A stretch of 64,000 bases of DNA from Mycolicibacterium iranicum. GTDB taxonomy: Bacteria > Actinomycetota > Actinomycetes > Mycobacteriales > Mycobacteriaceae. Shown here one piece after another: positions 42,471-50,780 of the stretch. The notes under the pieces are model-generated. The model made no database searches, was not told the DNA's origin, and worked only from the letters and a program-made list of their open reading frames with translations. Position numbers and translations under genes: made by a program. Where the stretch lies: assembly GCF_001650495.1 (NCBI RefSeq), contig NZ_LWCS01000043.1, positions 124,001 through 188,000 of the forward strand. The letters run 5' to 3'. Within the stretch, counting starts at the first letter, position 1, and every line of letters starts with the position of its first letter.

Positions 42471-43883
42471 TCAGGTCCGGATTTGTGGCTTGAGGGCTCC
42501 TGCGTGACGCTCGCGGACCACGCCGGTCCACAGGCCCAGACCGTAGGCGATGTCGTCGATCCGCTTGAGCAGAATGTAGGTGAGCAGCCCGACGCGTTTG
42601 GTGTCCTCCTCGGCGTTGCCGTTGCGGGTGGCCCAGTCGAACACACCGTCGAGCACGGCGGCAACGACCACGACCCGGCGACAACGCTTCGACAGCACAG
42701 CGGCCACCAGGGCGATCGGCCAGTAGTGCCGGCAGATCGCCGACGCCAACTGAAGCGCAGCCGACCACAGCCCCTGCGCCGCCACGACGGCGACCTCCAT
42801 CGGCTCGGTCTGGACGCTGGACAGCGATTTCGCGATGCGGCGTCCGGTGATCGCGGCGACGGCAACTGAGGCGACGTAGCCTATGCCGGAGCCGAGGGCG
42901 ACGAGCATCCACACCACTAGCGTCCAGCCCGAGATCACCAGCGGAGCCGTCTTACCGGGATGGCGAATCGTCAGCGGTGCAGCCGATCCTCCGTAGAAAG
43001 ACTTGCGGGCAAACCACTTTCGCAACTGGGTGCGGTGATCGTGAGCGACCATGGCGATGGGTTCATAGCGCAGCCGGGCCCCCGCCTCGTTGAGCCGCCA
43101 GCACAGGTCGACGTCCTCGCCGGACGCCAGGCTCTCGTCGAAGCCGCCCACGTCGAGCAGTGCGCTGCGTCGGCAGATGATCGCGGCGCTGGGCACGTAG
43201 GACACCGTCCCGAACGGGATCACCGGGGCTTCCCGAAGCCCGAGATCCAACGACGAGCGCACCGCCTCGTAGCGGGCGACCACGCTGTCGGACTTCTCCA
43301 GCGCGACGATCCGCGGCGCCACCAGCGCCACGGCCGGGTCGCAGAAGTGGCCGAGAAGGGCTTCCAGCCACCCGCGACGAGGCACCACGTCGGAGTCCAG
43401 GAACGCGACGAAGTCGGTGTTGCAGATCGCGAGGCCGGCGTTGCGGGCCGCCGCCGGCCCCTTGCTCCTGGCGTTGCGCAGTATTCGCACATCGCAGTGC
43501 ATGGACGCGAAGTCCGCTTCCCGCACCGGCCGCGTCGAGCCGTCGTCGACGATGACGACCTTGAGGCCACGCAGGGCGGCGACCAGCCTGATGAGACCGG
43601 ACGCGTTGTCCCGCACCGGGATTACCACGGTGACGTCGCGGTGTGACGGGCCACTCAGCGGGCGGGGGTGCGCGACGGTGGCGTCGAGCAAGGTGCGTGC
43701 CAACTGTGCGCTGACCGCATCGTGGACCTCGAGTCTGCCGCCGTTGAGCATGGTCTGGGCGGCGGGGGCCAAGCGGAGCAGGCGGGTGGGCGATCCACCG
43801 AGGAGTGCCGCGCCTTCGCCGAGGACGCGCACCCGCCGATCGACCTGGACGGCGAACCCGTCAGGTAGCCGCGGCCCCGTCAT
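42471..43883 (-). CDS. mftF: Mycofactocin glycosyltransferase MftF
   Basis: A 470-residue family 2 glycosyltransferase that adds oligo-glucose to premycofactocin. The GT-A domain (about 80-290) has V-V-I-P-V-R-D-N, the D-D-G-S nucleotide-sugar site, and the D-x-D-type F-L-D-S-D-V. Two hydrophobic segments (about 305-345) and further helices near 370-420 suggest membrane attachment. The ATG overlaps the mftE stop by 4 bp. Confidence 0.94.
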   Translation of the reverse strand: MTGPRLPDGFAVQVDRRVRVLGEGAALLGGSPTRLLRLAPAAQTMLNGGRLEVHDAVSAQLARTLLDATVAHPRPLSGPSHRDVTVVIPVRDNASGLIRLVAALRGLKVVIVDDGSTRPVREADFASMHCDVRILRNARSKGPAAARNAGLAICNTDFVAFLDSDVVPRRGWLEALLGHFCDPAVALVAPRIVALEKSDSVVARYEAVRSSLDLGLREAPVIPFGTVSYVPSAAIICRRSALLDVGGFDESLASGEDVDLCWRLNEAGARLRYEPIAMVAHDHRTQLRKWFARKSFYGGSAAPLTIRHPGKTAPLVISGWTLVVWMLVALGSGIGYVASVAVAAITGRRIAKSLSSVQTEPMEVAVVAAQGLWSAALQLASAICRHYWPIALVAAVLSKRCRRVVVVAAVLDGVFDWATRNGNAEEDTKRVGLLTYILLKRIDDIAYGLGLWTGVVRERHAGALKPQIRT

Positions 43884-44623
43884 GTCAACATCCCCTCGCG
43901 ATCAGGTGCCCATCGCGCGACGCGCCCCGCGCACTCATCCACCATTTCGGCAAAGATCTTCCTCCCCTCGTCCGCTGTCGCTGTCGTGGGGTCCCCCAAG
44001 ACCCCCAGCGAACTTACGGCCGCGATACCCCCGCGACGCATCTCCGGCAGCAGCTCCGACAACGGAGCCCTGTTTCCCGGTGTCCGTTCATCTTGCCTCA
44101 CCACCTCGGGCGAAATATGTAGCAATACGGAAGTTTCGGTATGCCCGGCGTGGGCGTCGGCGTTGCTGGCCACACACGAGCACCATGCTGCGTCCCGGCC
44201 CTCGTACCGCAGCAGGGCGACAGCCCGGCGCAGCGCCTCGACGTTTCCACCATGCCCGTTGACGAAAACCACGCGCGACGACCACCGACATGCAGACCGG
44301 GCGAACTCGACCAGAAGTTCCGCCAGTACCGGTGTGCCAATTGACACCGTGCCGGCAAAGCCCTCGTGCTCGCCACTCGCGCCGTAGGCGATCGCAGGGG
44401 CGATGAGCCACTTGGATTCATCCCGAGCGCGCAGCAGGGTGACAATCGCCTCTGCAACGGCCGTTGCGACACGTGTGTCGGTGTCGAGGGGTAGATGAGG
44501 TCCGTGCTGCTCGGTCGATCCGACGGGGACGACCAGTCCGGGAGATGCGTCATGGAGCTGCCTCGACGTCGAGTTCCCGAGCTCACGGGGTAGGACCACG
44601 CGACGATGGTAGGCCGAATTCAC
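43880..44623 (-). CDS. mftE: Mycofactocin-maturation creatininase-type peptidase MftE
   Basis: A 247-residue creatininase-family metallopeptidase that cuts the modified MftA C-terminus to release the decarboxylated Val-Tyr core. Metal ligands lie in G-S-T-E-Q-H-G-P-H-L-P-L-D-T-D-T and V-N-G-H-G-G-N. I use the GTG at 44621-44623 because it gives the family start N-S-A-Y-H-R-R; an in-frame GTG eight codons later is a fallback. The start is only three bases below a 25-bp inverted repeat (44627-44651), which would hide the ribosome-binding site if it folds. It overlaps mftF by 4 bp but is separated from mftD by 123 bp. Confidence 0.92.
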   Translation of the reverse strand: MNSAYHRRVVLPRELGNSTSRQLHDASPGLVVPVGSTEQHGPHLPLDTDTRVATAVAEAIVTLLRARDESKWLIAPAIAYGASGEHEGFAGTVSIGTPVLAELLVEFARSACRWSSRVVFVNGHGGNVEALRRAVALLRYEGRDAAWCSCVASNADAHAGHTETSVLLHISPEVVRQDERTPGNRAPLSELLPEMRRGGIAAVSSLGVLGDPTTATADEGRKIFAEMVDECAGRVARWAPDREGMLT

Positions 44624-44626
44624 CTG

Positions 44627-44651
44627 GCATGCGCCAAATGTTGGCGCATGC
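44627..44651 (-). promoter_or_regulatory. Perfect inverted repeat upstream of mftE
   Basis: Two 11-bp arms, GCATGCGCCAA and TTGGCGCATGC, flank ATG; the repeat is exact. In the transcript it would form an 11-bp stem with a 3-nt loop ending 3 bases before the mftE GTG, so it covers the ribosome-binding region. It could alternatively be an operator palindrome in the 123-bp mftD-mftE gap. Confidence 0.6.
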
Positions 44652-44746
44652 GTGGCAATTGATTTCCCCCAGCCCTCCCGGGCCGGCGACCGCCGGTTCA
44701 CGGCAGCCCCCTGGGCCACGGCAGCACCAGAGCGATCCGGCCGGAT

Positions 44747-45922
44747 TCAGGCTCCGAGCGTGCGCGTGAACCCGTCCGGAATCAGGATGTCCTCGCGGGT
44801 CAACTCATGGATCGAGGATTTGCCAAGGCCCCGCAGTGCCGAGTCGATACCACCGCTGAGAATGTCGAGCACGTTCTCCACGCCAGCCTGCCCGTTGGCC
44901 GCCAGACCCCACAGGTACGCCCGGCCGATCATCACCGCGCGGGCACCGAGGGCGACGGCCTTCACGACGTCGCTACCGCGTCGGATCCCGCCGTCCAGCA
45001 AAACCTCGACCTGATCGCCGACGGCATCGGCGATGGCGGGCAGGCAACGGATCGCGGCGGGGGTGCCGTCCAGATTGTTTCCGCCGTGGTTGGACACCGT
45101 GATCGCCGAAACCCCAGCATCCACAGCACGTTTGGCGTCATCGACCCGAACCATGCCTTTCAGCAGGAACGGGCCACCCCACTGCTCCCGCAGCCAGGCC
45201 ACGTCTTCCCAGGTCGGCGGTGGTGTTCCCATCCACTCCCCGTACGCCTCGAAGAAGGTGGGCCCCGGCTCGCCGAGCCTGCCCTGGTTCGGAACGCGCA
45301 GGTCGGGCGGACGCAGATGCTTCGCGAAGCTGAGGAACCAGCGCGGCTTGGTGATGACCTCCGGGCTCATCTTGATCATGGTCTTGATATCCATCTGCTC
45401 CGGGATCTTCGGACTGCCCCAGTCGCGGCCGTGCGAGAAGCTCCAGTCGGTGGTCAGGATCAGACCCTTGGCGCCCGCGGCCCTGGCGCGCTCCATGCGC
45501 GCGGCGATGGCGTCGCGGCTGCCCAGCCAGTAGATCTGGAAGAAGATCTTGTCGTTGACTGCGGTCACTTCTTCCATGGGCTTGCTCGCGAACGACGACA
45601 ACCCCATCGCGGTGCCCCGGGCCGCGGCGGCGCGCGCCACGGCGACCTCGCCGTCGGGATGCACAGCCTGCACGCCCGTCGGCGAAATGATGACCGGCAA
45701 CGAAACGTCTTGCCCCATCACGGTTGTTGCCATCTCCCGCTTCTCGGTGGCGCCCACGACATGGGGGGCGAACCCGAGCTCGGCGAACGCCTCGACGTTG
45801 TCGGAGACAGACACACCTTTCTCGCTGGCGGAGATCAGCGATGAATAGGCGGACTTGGGGAGCCGCTTCTTGGCCCGTTGCTGGGCGATCGCGACGGTTT
45901 CGAACCATGCATCTCGTGCCAT
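44747..45922 (-). CDS. mftD: Mycofactocin FMN-dependent oxidase MftD
   Basis: A 391-residue member of the lactate/glycolate oxidase family that oxidises the released AHDP core to premycofactocin. FMN and catalytic motifs are I-I-S-P-T-G-V-Q, S-N-H-G-G-N-N-L-D-G (catalytic His) and L-L-D-G-G-I-R-R-G-S-D-V. The ATG at 45920-45922 is 2 bp after the mftC stop. The preceding in-frame extension towards 46,120 lies within mftC and is not used. Confidence 0.94.
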   Translation of the reverse strand: MARDAWFETVAIAQQRAKKRLPKSAYSSLISASEKGVSVSDNVEAFAELGFAPHVVGATEKREMATTVMGQDVSLPVIISPTGVQAVHPDGEVAVARAAAARGTAMGLSSFASKPMEEVTAVNDKIFFQIYWLGSRDAIAARMERARAAGAKGLILTTDWSFSHGRDWGSPKIPEQMDIKTMIKMSPEVITKPRWFLSFAKHLRPPDLRVPNQGRLGEPGPTFFEAYGEWMGTPPPTWEDVAWLREQWGGPFLLKGMVRVDDAKRAVDAGVSAITVSNHGGNNLDGTPAAIRCLPAIADAVGDQVEVLLDGGIRRGSDVVKAVALGARAVMIGRAYLWGLAANGQAGVENVLDILSGGIDSALRGLGKSSIHELTREDILIPDGFTRTLGA

Positions 45923-45924
45923 TG

Positions 45925-47145
45925 TCAGACTGGACTTTCGTTGCAGAACTTCTTCGGAGGCGCTCCGGCGCCGCCAGAGCGCTGGGGCGGTGCGCTCAGC
46001 AGCGTGAGCGGAATCGGGCCTTTGGCCTTGTTGCGTCCGCCCGCGCGGGAATGATCCACGCTCGAGCGCGGCTTGTCGCGTTCGAGCGCCAGGGCGGGTT
46101 CGCCGTAACCCTGCACGCACTCGGGGTCGGGGCCGTCCATCGGCAGGCCGGTGAAGAACTTGGCGGCCATGCAGCCGCCGCGGCAGGCGTCGTAATGGTT
46201 GCAGCCGCTGCAGGCGCCGGCGGATTGCGGCTCACGCAGCTCGCGGAACAACTGCGAGTTCTGCCACACATCTTGAAAACCGTTGCTGGTCAAAATGTTT
46301 CCGGCGAGAAACTTGTCGTGGATAGCGAACGGGCAGGCGTACACGTCGCCGACCGGGTCGATCAGGCAGACCACGCGGCCGGCGCCGCACAGGTTGAGAC
46401 CAGCCAGTGCGCCGGGCTCGCCGAGGCCCGAGAGATGGAAGAACGAGTCGCCGGTGAGCACGCGCTCACCGCGGGCGACCAGCCAGTCGTAAAGCTGCAC
46501 CTGCTGGGCCGGCGTCGGGTGCAGATCGTCCCACACGTCGGCGCCGCGTCCGGACGGGCGCAGCCGCGTGATGCGCAGCGTGGCGCCGTAGTTGTCGGCC
46601 ACCGCCTTGAAATCGTCGAGCTGGTCGATATTGTGGCGCGTCACGACGACCGAGATCTTGGCGTCCTTGAACCCGGCCTCCTTGAGGTTCTCCAGTGCGC
46701 GTACCGCCATCGCGAACGAACCGGGTCCGCGGACCGCGTCGTTGACTTCAGCCGTCGCACCGTCCAGGGAGATCTGGACGTCGACGTAGTCGCTGGCGGC
46801 CAGCTTGGCCGCCACCTCCTTGGTGATGCGAACGCCATTGGTGGAGAACTTGACCCCGACGTGGTGCTCGGTCGCGTAGTCGACGAGTTCCCAGAAGTCG
46901 CTGCGCACCGTCGGCTCGCCGCCACCGATGTTCACGTAGAACACCTGCATGCGCTCGAGCTCGTCGATGATCGCCTTGCACTGCTCGGTGGACAACTCGC
47001 GCGGATCCCGCTTACCCGACGACGACAGGCAGTGCACGCACGACAGATTGCACGCGTACGTCAGCTCCCACGTCAGGCAGATCGGCGCGTCGAGGCCGCG
47101 CTCGAACTGGTCGACGAGGCGGGGCACCGGGGCTGCCAGTGTCAT
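45925..47145 (-). CDS. mftC: Mycofactocin radical SAM maturase MftC
   Basis: A 406-residue radical SAM/SPASM enzyme that decarboxylates the Tyr of MftA and forms the Val-Tyr cross-link. The radical SAM cluster is C32-x3-C36-x2-C39 (A-C-N-L-S-C-V-H-C), followed by G-G-G-E-P at about 74. The auxiliary clusters are in the Cys-rich C-terminal SPASM domain (C-S-G-C-N-H-Y-D-A-C-R-G-G-C, about 330-345). The ATG overlaps the mftB stop by 4 bp. The tail (about 355-406) after the SPASM domain is low complexity and varies between species. Confidence 0.95.
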   Translation of the reverse strand: MTLAAPVPRLVDQFERGLDAPICLTWELTYACNLSCVHCLSSSGKRDPRELSTEQCKAIIDELERMQVFYVNIGGGEPTVRSDFWELVDYATEHHVGVKFSTNGVRITKEVAAKLAASDYVDVQISLDGATAEVNDAVRGPGSFAMAVRALENLKEAGFKDAKISVVVTRHNIDQLDDFKAVADNYGATLRITRLRPSGRGADVWDDLHPTPAQQVQLYDWLVARGERVLTGDSFFHLSGLGEPGALAGLNLCGAGRVVCLIDPVGDVYACPFAIHDKFLAGNILTSNGFQDVWQNSQLFRELREPQSAGACSGCNHYDACRGGCMAAKFFTGLPMDGPDPECVQGYGEPALALERDKPRSSVDHSRAGGRNKAKGPIPLTLLSAPPQRSGGAGAPPKKFCNESPV

Positions 47146-47435
47146 GAATTCTCTCCTGAATCGGCGATCAGCATCTTGGACTGGACGAGCACGCCCAGCG
47201 CGTGGAGATAGGGCGCCTGATCGTTGTCGTCGATTCCTGCGGCGCGGCAAGCGGATCGAGCGTCGGGGTGATCGCACAGCGAGTTGATCACCTCGACGAT
47301 CGTCCGGTTCTTCAGGAACGACAGCTTGCGGGTTCCGAAGTGGTAGAGCAGCGCGCCGAACGGCTCCGGCCGCACCGCCACCTGCGGGTGCAACCGCCAG
47401 TGCCGGTCGGCGTCAAAAGTGCTCGGCGCGGTCAT
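47142..47435 (-). CDS. mftB: Mycofactocin peptide chaperone MftB
   Basis: A 97-residue RiPP recognition protein (PqqD-like fold) that binds the MftA leader and presents it to MftC. The start M-T-A-P-S-T-F and the core L-H-P-Q-V-A-V-R-P-E-P-F-G-A-L-L-Y-H-F-G-T-R match the family. It lies 2 bp after mftA and overlaps mftC. Confidence 0.94.
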   Translation of the reverse strand: MTAPSTFDADRHWRLHPQVAVRPEPFGALLYHFGTRKLSFLKNRTIVEVINSLCDHPDARSACRAAGIDDNDQAPYLHALGVLVQSKMLIADSGENS

Positions 47436-47437
47436 GC

Positions 47438-47530
47438 TCAGTAGACCCCGCACATCCCGTCGATGGAGACCTCTTCGACGAGGCTCTCGGTCACCAGTTC
47501 TTCGGTCTCGACCTGCTGGTTCTGATCCAT
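47438..47530 (-). CDS. mftA: Mycofactocin precursor peptide MftA
   Basis: A 30-residue precursor, too small for many gene finders. The leader is acidic (M-D-Q-N-Q-Q-V-E-T-E-E-L, E-E-V-S) and the core ends I-D-G-M-C-G-V-Y; the final Val-Tyr becomes the cofactor. The ATG at 47528-47530 follows an AAGGCGA ribosome-binding site. It is the first gene of the operon and is divergent from mftR. Confidence 0.96.
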   Translation of the reverse strand: MDQNQQVETEELVTESLVEEVSIDGMCGVY

Positions 47531-47569
47531 GTGAACTCGCCTTTCCGTTGGCTGGACCCCGGTAGGGTC

Positions 47570-47598
47570 TCGACATTTGTGACGTAGGTCGCTAACAA
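47570..47598 (+). promoter_or_regulatory. Candidate promoter of mftR
   Basis: TCGACA (47570-47575), a 17-bp spacer and TAACAA (47593-47598) lie about 35 bases before the mftR GTG. A short inverted repeat, GGCAC-CGA-GTGCC (47602-47614), begins at the expected transcription start. It could be the site of autoregulation by MftR. No equally convincing promoter was found on the mftA side. Confidence 0.45.
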
Positions 47599-47632
47599 TA
47601 AGGCACCGAGTGCCGAAACGGAAGGGCGAATC

Positions 47633-48235
47633 GTGACGGGCGCCACCAAGCCGCGCGTAGGTCGTCGTCGCTCGACGAGCTGGGAGCACATCAGCGACGT
47701 CGCGATCGACCTGTTCATGGCGCGCGGATTCGACGAGGTCAGCGTCGACGATGTCGCCGCCGCGGCCGGGATCGCCCGTCGGACACTGTTCCGGTACTAC
47801 CCCTCCAAGAGCGCGCTTCCCTGGGGCAACTTCGACGCCCACCTCGACCTGATGCGAGGACTGCTCGGCGAGCTCGATCCCAGCGTGCCGATCCGCGATG
47901 CACTACGAGCCGCGCTCCTGGCGTTCAACGACTTCGACGACGCCGACCGTCACCGGCAACGGATGCGTCTGATCCTGGAAACCGAAGCACTGCAAGCATA
48001 TTCGATGACAATGTATGCCGGATGGCGGGCCGTGGTGGCCGACTTCGTGGCCGGCCGGCTACAGGTGTCGGCGTCCGATCTCGTACCCCAGACGGTGGCA
48101 TGGACGATGCTGGCAGTGTCTCTGTCGGCCTACGAGTACTGGCTTGCCGACGACTCCGCGTCGCTGGCGGTCTCGCTCGGCGACGCGTTCGACCTCCTCG
48201 CCTCCGGTCTGACCGATATCGAGGACGGAAGCTGA
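47633..48235 (+). CDS. mftR: Mycofactocin-cluster TetR regulator MftR
   Basis: A 200-residue TetR regulator starting at a GTG with a GGAAGG ribosome-binding site. The helix-turn-helix (about 18-62) has V-S-V-D-D-V-A-A-A-A-G-I-A-R-R-T-L-F-R-Y-Y-P-S-K. MftR proteins have been reported to repress mft genes and to respond to acyl-CoA. Its divergent position to mftA agrees with this. Downstream is the secreted two-domain protein, 88 bp away. Confidence 0.92.
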   Translation: MTGATKPRVGRRRSTSWEHISDVAIDLFMARGFDEVSVDDVAAAAGIARRTLFRYYPSKSALPWGNFDAHLDLMRGLLGELDPSVPIRDALRAALLAFNDFDDADRHRQRMRLILETEALQAYSMTMYAGWRAVVADFVAGRLQVSASDLVPQTVAWTMLAVSLSAYEYWLADDSASLAVSLGDAFDLLASGLTDIEDGS

Positions 48236-48323
48236 TCGTCACGAGCCGCGCTGTGGTCGGTAGTACACCTGGACTTCACCCGTTCCGGCAGCGCCGTCTC
48301 ACTGGCGGCGATATACCTGCCCG

Positions 48324-50741
48324 ATGCGGTGTGAACCATATGTGGGTCGGGTTGGCGGAATGGCCGTCGCTTTGGGTATCGGCGCCGCTGTTTTGGCCGG
48401 GTGGGGCGGCGGTATCGCGTGGGCCGACGACGCTGGAGGCTCTTCTGCGACTGCGGACACGGCCACCAGCACGGAATCCGCCGCCGATTCGCCGACGGAC
48501 ACGGAAAAGTCCGACGACGACGCCGAGCCGGACACGACGAAGCCCGACGCGGAACCCGAGGAATCCGCCGAGGATCACGATGAGGTCGCACGCTCGGCGC
48601 CCCTTGCCGTCGACGACGATACCGGCGACCTTCCGACGCCAATACCTGCGTCGACACCCAGTACACGCGACACATCCGACGACGACGACGTAGAACCGTC
48701 GAACCCGAAACCGATTCCCGCCGTCAGCGTTTCCAGCACCAGTGCGAACCTCGCCGAATTCGGCGCCACAGATTCGCCGCAGACACCTGCCGCGGCGACA
48801 ACGGCGTGGGCGGTGCCGGGGTCCTCGCGCCGCGAATTCGACCCCGACGTGGAGTCGTCGGCTCAGGCGGATTCCGCGGCGTCGAGCGTCCACAATTCGC
48901 TGAGCTACACGGCCCCGCCCACTCTGCGGGACCGGCTGACGTTGATGGGCCTGCGGGTGGCGCGTGACGTGTTTGCGGCGTTCGGCGTTGATCTCGCCGG
49001 TACTCTCGCGACATTGCTGTCCAGCGAGGATCCGCCCTTCTTCGTGAAATACGGACTGAACGCCCGTCAGAGCCAGCGGGAGGTGTCGCCCGGAAACGTC
49101 TGGAAGGTCTGGGAATTCGAACCGGAAGACCCCTCCGGAAAGACCGTCATCGGAATCCATGGGGGCGGCCACGTCCGCCATCCGACCCTGTTGCACTGGA
49201 TCGACTACACGCGTATGGCACGCGAGACAGGCGCCACCGTAGTGGTGCCGATGTACCCACTGGCGACCACCCCGACGGGATCCCTGCGCAACGTCATCCC
49301 TGCGATGGCGGACTTCATCTCTCATGAGATCGGCGATCACACCGCCGAGAACGTCAGTGTCTACGCAGATTCGGCGGGCTGCACCTACGCGTTCGCCGCG
49401 TTGCGAGAGCTGATTCTGCGCGGCGACGCCCTTCCGGCAAGCATCGTCCTCATCTCGGGCGTAGCCGACGCCTCACTGACGAATCCCGCGATCCGCACCG
49501 TCGATGACCCGTTCCTCAACCCCGACAGTCTCCAATTGTGGACGACCGACAGCCATGCGTACGACGGCATCACCGATCTGACGAATCCCATGGTGAGCCC
49601 TCTGTATCTGGAGACCGACGTGCTGGCAGCGTTGCCCCCGACCACGATCTACGTCGGCACCGAGGAGATGCTGCTGCCCGACAACCTGCTGCTGCACCGA
49701 CGGGCAGTGGACGTCGGCGCACCGATCTCGATCGTGCTCGGCCAAGGACAATTCCACGATTGGGCTATCTCCGGCCTGGCAATCAATTCCGCAGCACCGC
49801 GCATACGCCCGGACGTGTACCGCCGACTCGGCCTCTTCGAACTCGGGCCCCGCACGTTGATACTGTCGGCGTTTCCGGCTGAAGCCGACGCGGTCCTGGC
49901 GCGCACAACTCTCGACCGAAATTCGACGGTGGTCGTCGACGGACACCACTTCTACCTCGGCACGTTGGGCGGCAAGAAGGTGCTTTTGGCGATGACCGGC
50001 ATCGGCATGGTCAACGCCACCAGGACAACCGAGGTCGCCCTGGACTACTTCACCCCCGAATCCGGGATCTCCGTCGGCGCAGTGGTTTTCTCTGGGGTTG
50101 CGGGCGGCTCGGGCCGCACCGAGATCGGCTCGGTCGCCATCCCAGCGCGATGGACGCCCGACGACGGCCAGACGTGGCAGGCGGTCGACGGCGACATGCT
50201 CGCCGTGGCCAACACACTAGATGTCGACCTGCGAAGCTCCGGCAGCATTGGCGATCCCGCCTGCTATTGCGGACTCCTCACCGGCCCGCAGGTCGATCTG
50301 GGGCGTGAGCCAAGCCTGTTCGTGGGCGGCGACGGCTCCAGCGACGACTTCAACAACGGCACGGCATTCCCCGCGATACCCCTCGGCGGGGATATCTTCG
50401 GCCCACGGCCGTGTGCGGCACCAGACTTCTCAATCCTGGCTACCGGCAACTTCTTTCAAGCTTTGGCGCCGTTCCTGGCGTTTGGTCTGCTGAGCAACCT
50501 GGGGTTCTTGACCGACGTCCCTCCGGCGGTGGATGCCGTCGATCAGGAGACCGCGGCGGCACAATTGGTAGCGCTGGCGCATGGCGTGCCCTTCCTCGGC
50601 ATCCGCGGCACGTCCGATGGGCCCGGCGACCCGCTGAGACTGCCGGGTTACCCGTTCACGTTCTTCGTTTACAAGCAGATCGCCTCCGAGAATGCGGCGA
50701 TCGTCACCGAAGCGTTCTTGCAGAGTTGGTCGGGGGCGTGA
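48324..50741 (+). CDS. Secreted two-domain protein: alpha/beta hydrolase fused to a nucleoside-phosphorylase-like domain
   Basis: A 805-residue exported protein with an unusual domain pair. Residues 1-36 form a signal peptide (G-R-V-G-G-M-A-V-A-L-G core). Residues 37-200 are an acidic, Ser/Thr/Pro-rich linker. Residues 250-500 are an alpha/beta hydrolase of the hormone-sensitive-lipase type, with H-G-G-G-H (from His279), the nucleophile Ser350 in Y-A-D-S-A-G, and a plausible Asp453 and His478. Residues 510-805 resemble the purine/uridine phosphorylase and MTA/SAH nucleosidase superfamily: L-S-A-F-P-A-E-A-D-A-V, M-T-G-I-G-M-V-N-A, a E-T-A-A-A segment and R-G-T-S-D. It is 88 bp downstream of mftR on the same strand. 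The substrate is unknown; a secreted phosphorylase-type domain would act on extracellular nucleosides or thioesters. Confidence 0.75.
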   Translation: MRCEPYVGRVGGMAVALGIGAAVLAGWGGGIAWADDAGGSSATADTATSTESAADSPTDTEKSDDDAEPDTTKPDAEPEESAEDHDEVARSAPLAVDDDTGDLPTPIPASTPSTRDTSDDDDVEPSNPKPIPAVSVSSTSANLAEFGATDSPQTPAAATTAWAVPGSSRREFDPDVESSAQADSAASSVHNSLSYTAPPTLRDRLTLMGLRVARDVFAAFGVDLAGTLATLLSSEDPPFFVKYGLNARQSQREVSPGNVWKVWEFEPEDPSGKTVIGIHGGGHVRHPTLLHWIDYTRMARETGATVVVPMYPLATTPTGSLRNVIPAMADFISHEIGDHTAENVSVYADSAGCTYAFAALRELILRGDALPASIVLISGVADASLTNPAIRTVDDPFLNPDSLQLWTTDSHAYDGITDLTNPMVSPLYLETDVLAALPPTTIYVGTEEMLLPDNLLLHRRAVDVGAPISIVLGQGQFHDWAISGLAINSAAPRIRPDVYRRLGLFELGPRTLILSAFPAEADAVLARTTLDRNSTVVVDGHHFYLGTLGGKKVLLAMTGIGMVNATRTTEVALDYFTPESGISVGAVVFSGVAGGSGRTEIGSVAIPARWTPDDGQTWQAVDGDMLAVANTLDVDLRSSGSIGDPACYCGLLTGPQVDLGREPSLFVGGDGSSDDFNNGTAFPAIPLGGDIFGPRPCAAPDFSILATGNFFQALAPFLAFGLLSNLGFLTDVPPAVDAVDQETAAAQLVALAHGVPFLGIRGTSDGPGDPLRLPGYPFTFFVYKQIASENAAIVTEAFLQSWSGA

Positions 50742-50780
50742 TCCGACCAGAGGGATGGCCGCGCGAGTTGAAGTCTGGCG

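Noticed and set aside
47531..47569. A promoter for mftA on the minus strand.
   Set aside because: No pair of hexamers with 16-18 bp spacing was convincing, although one is expected.
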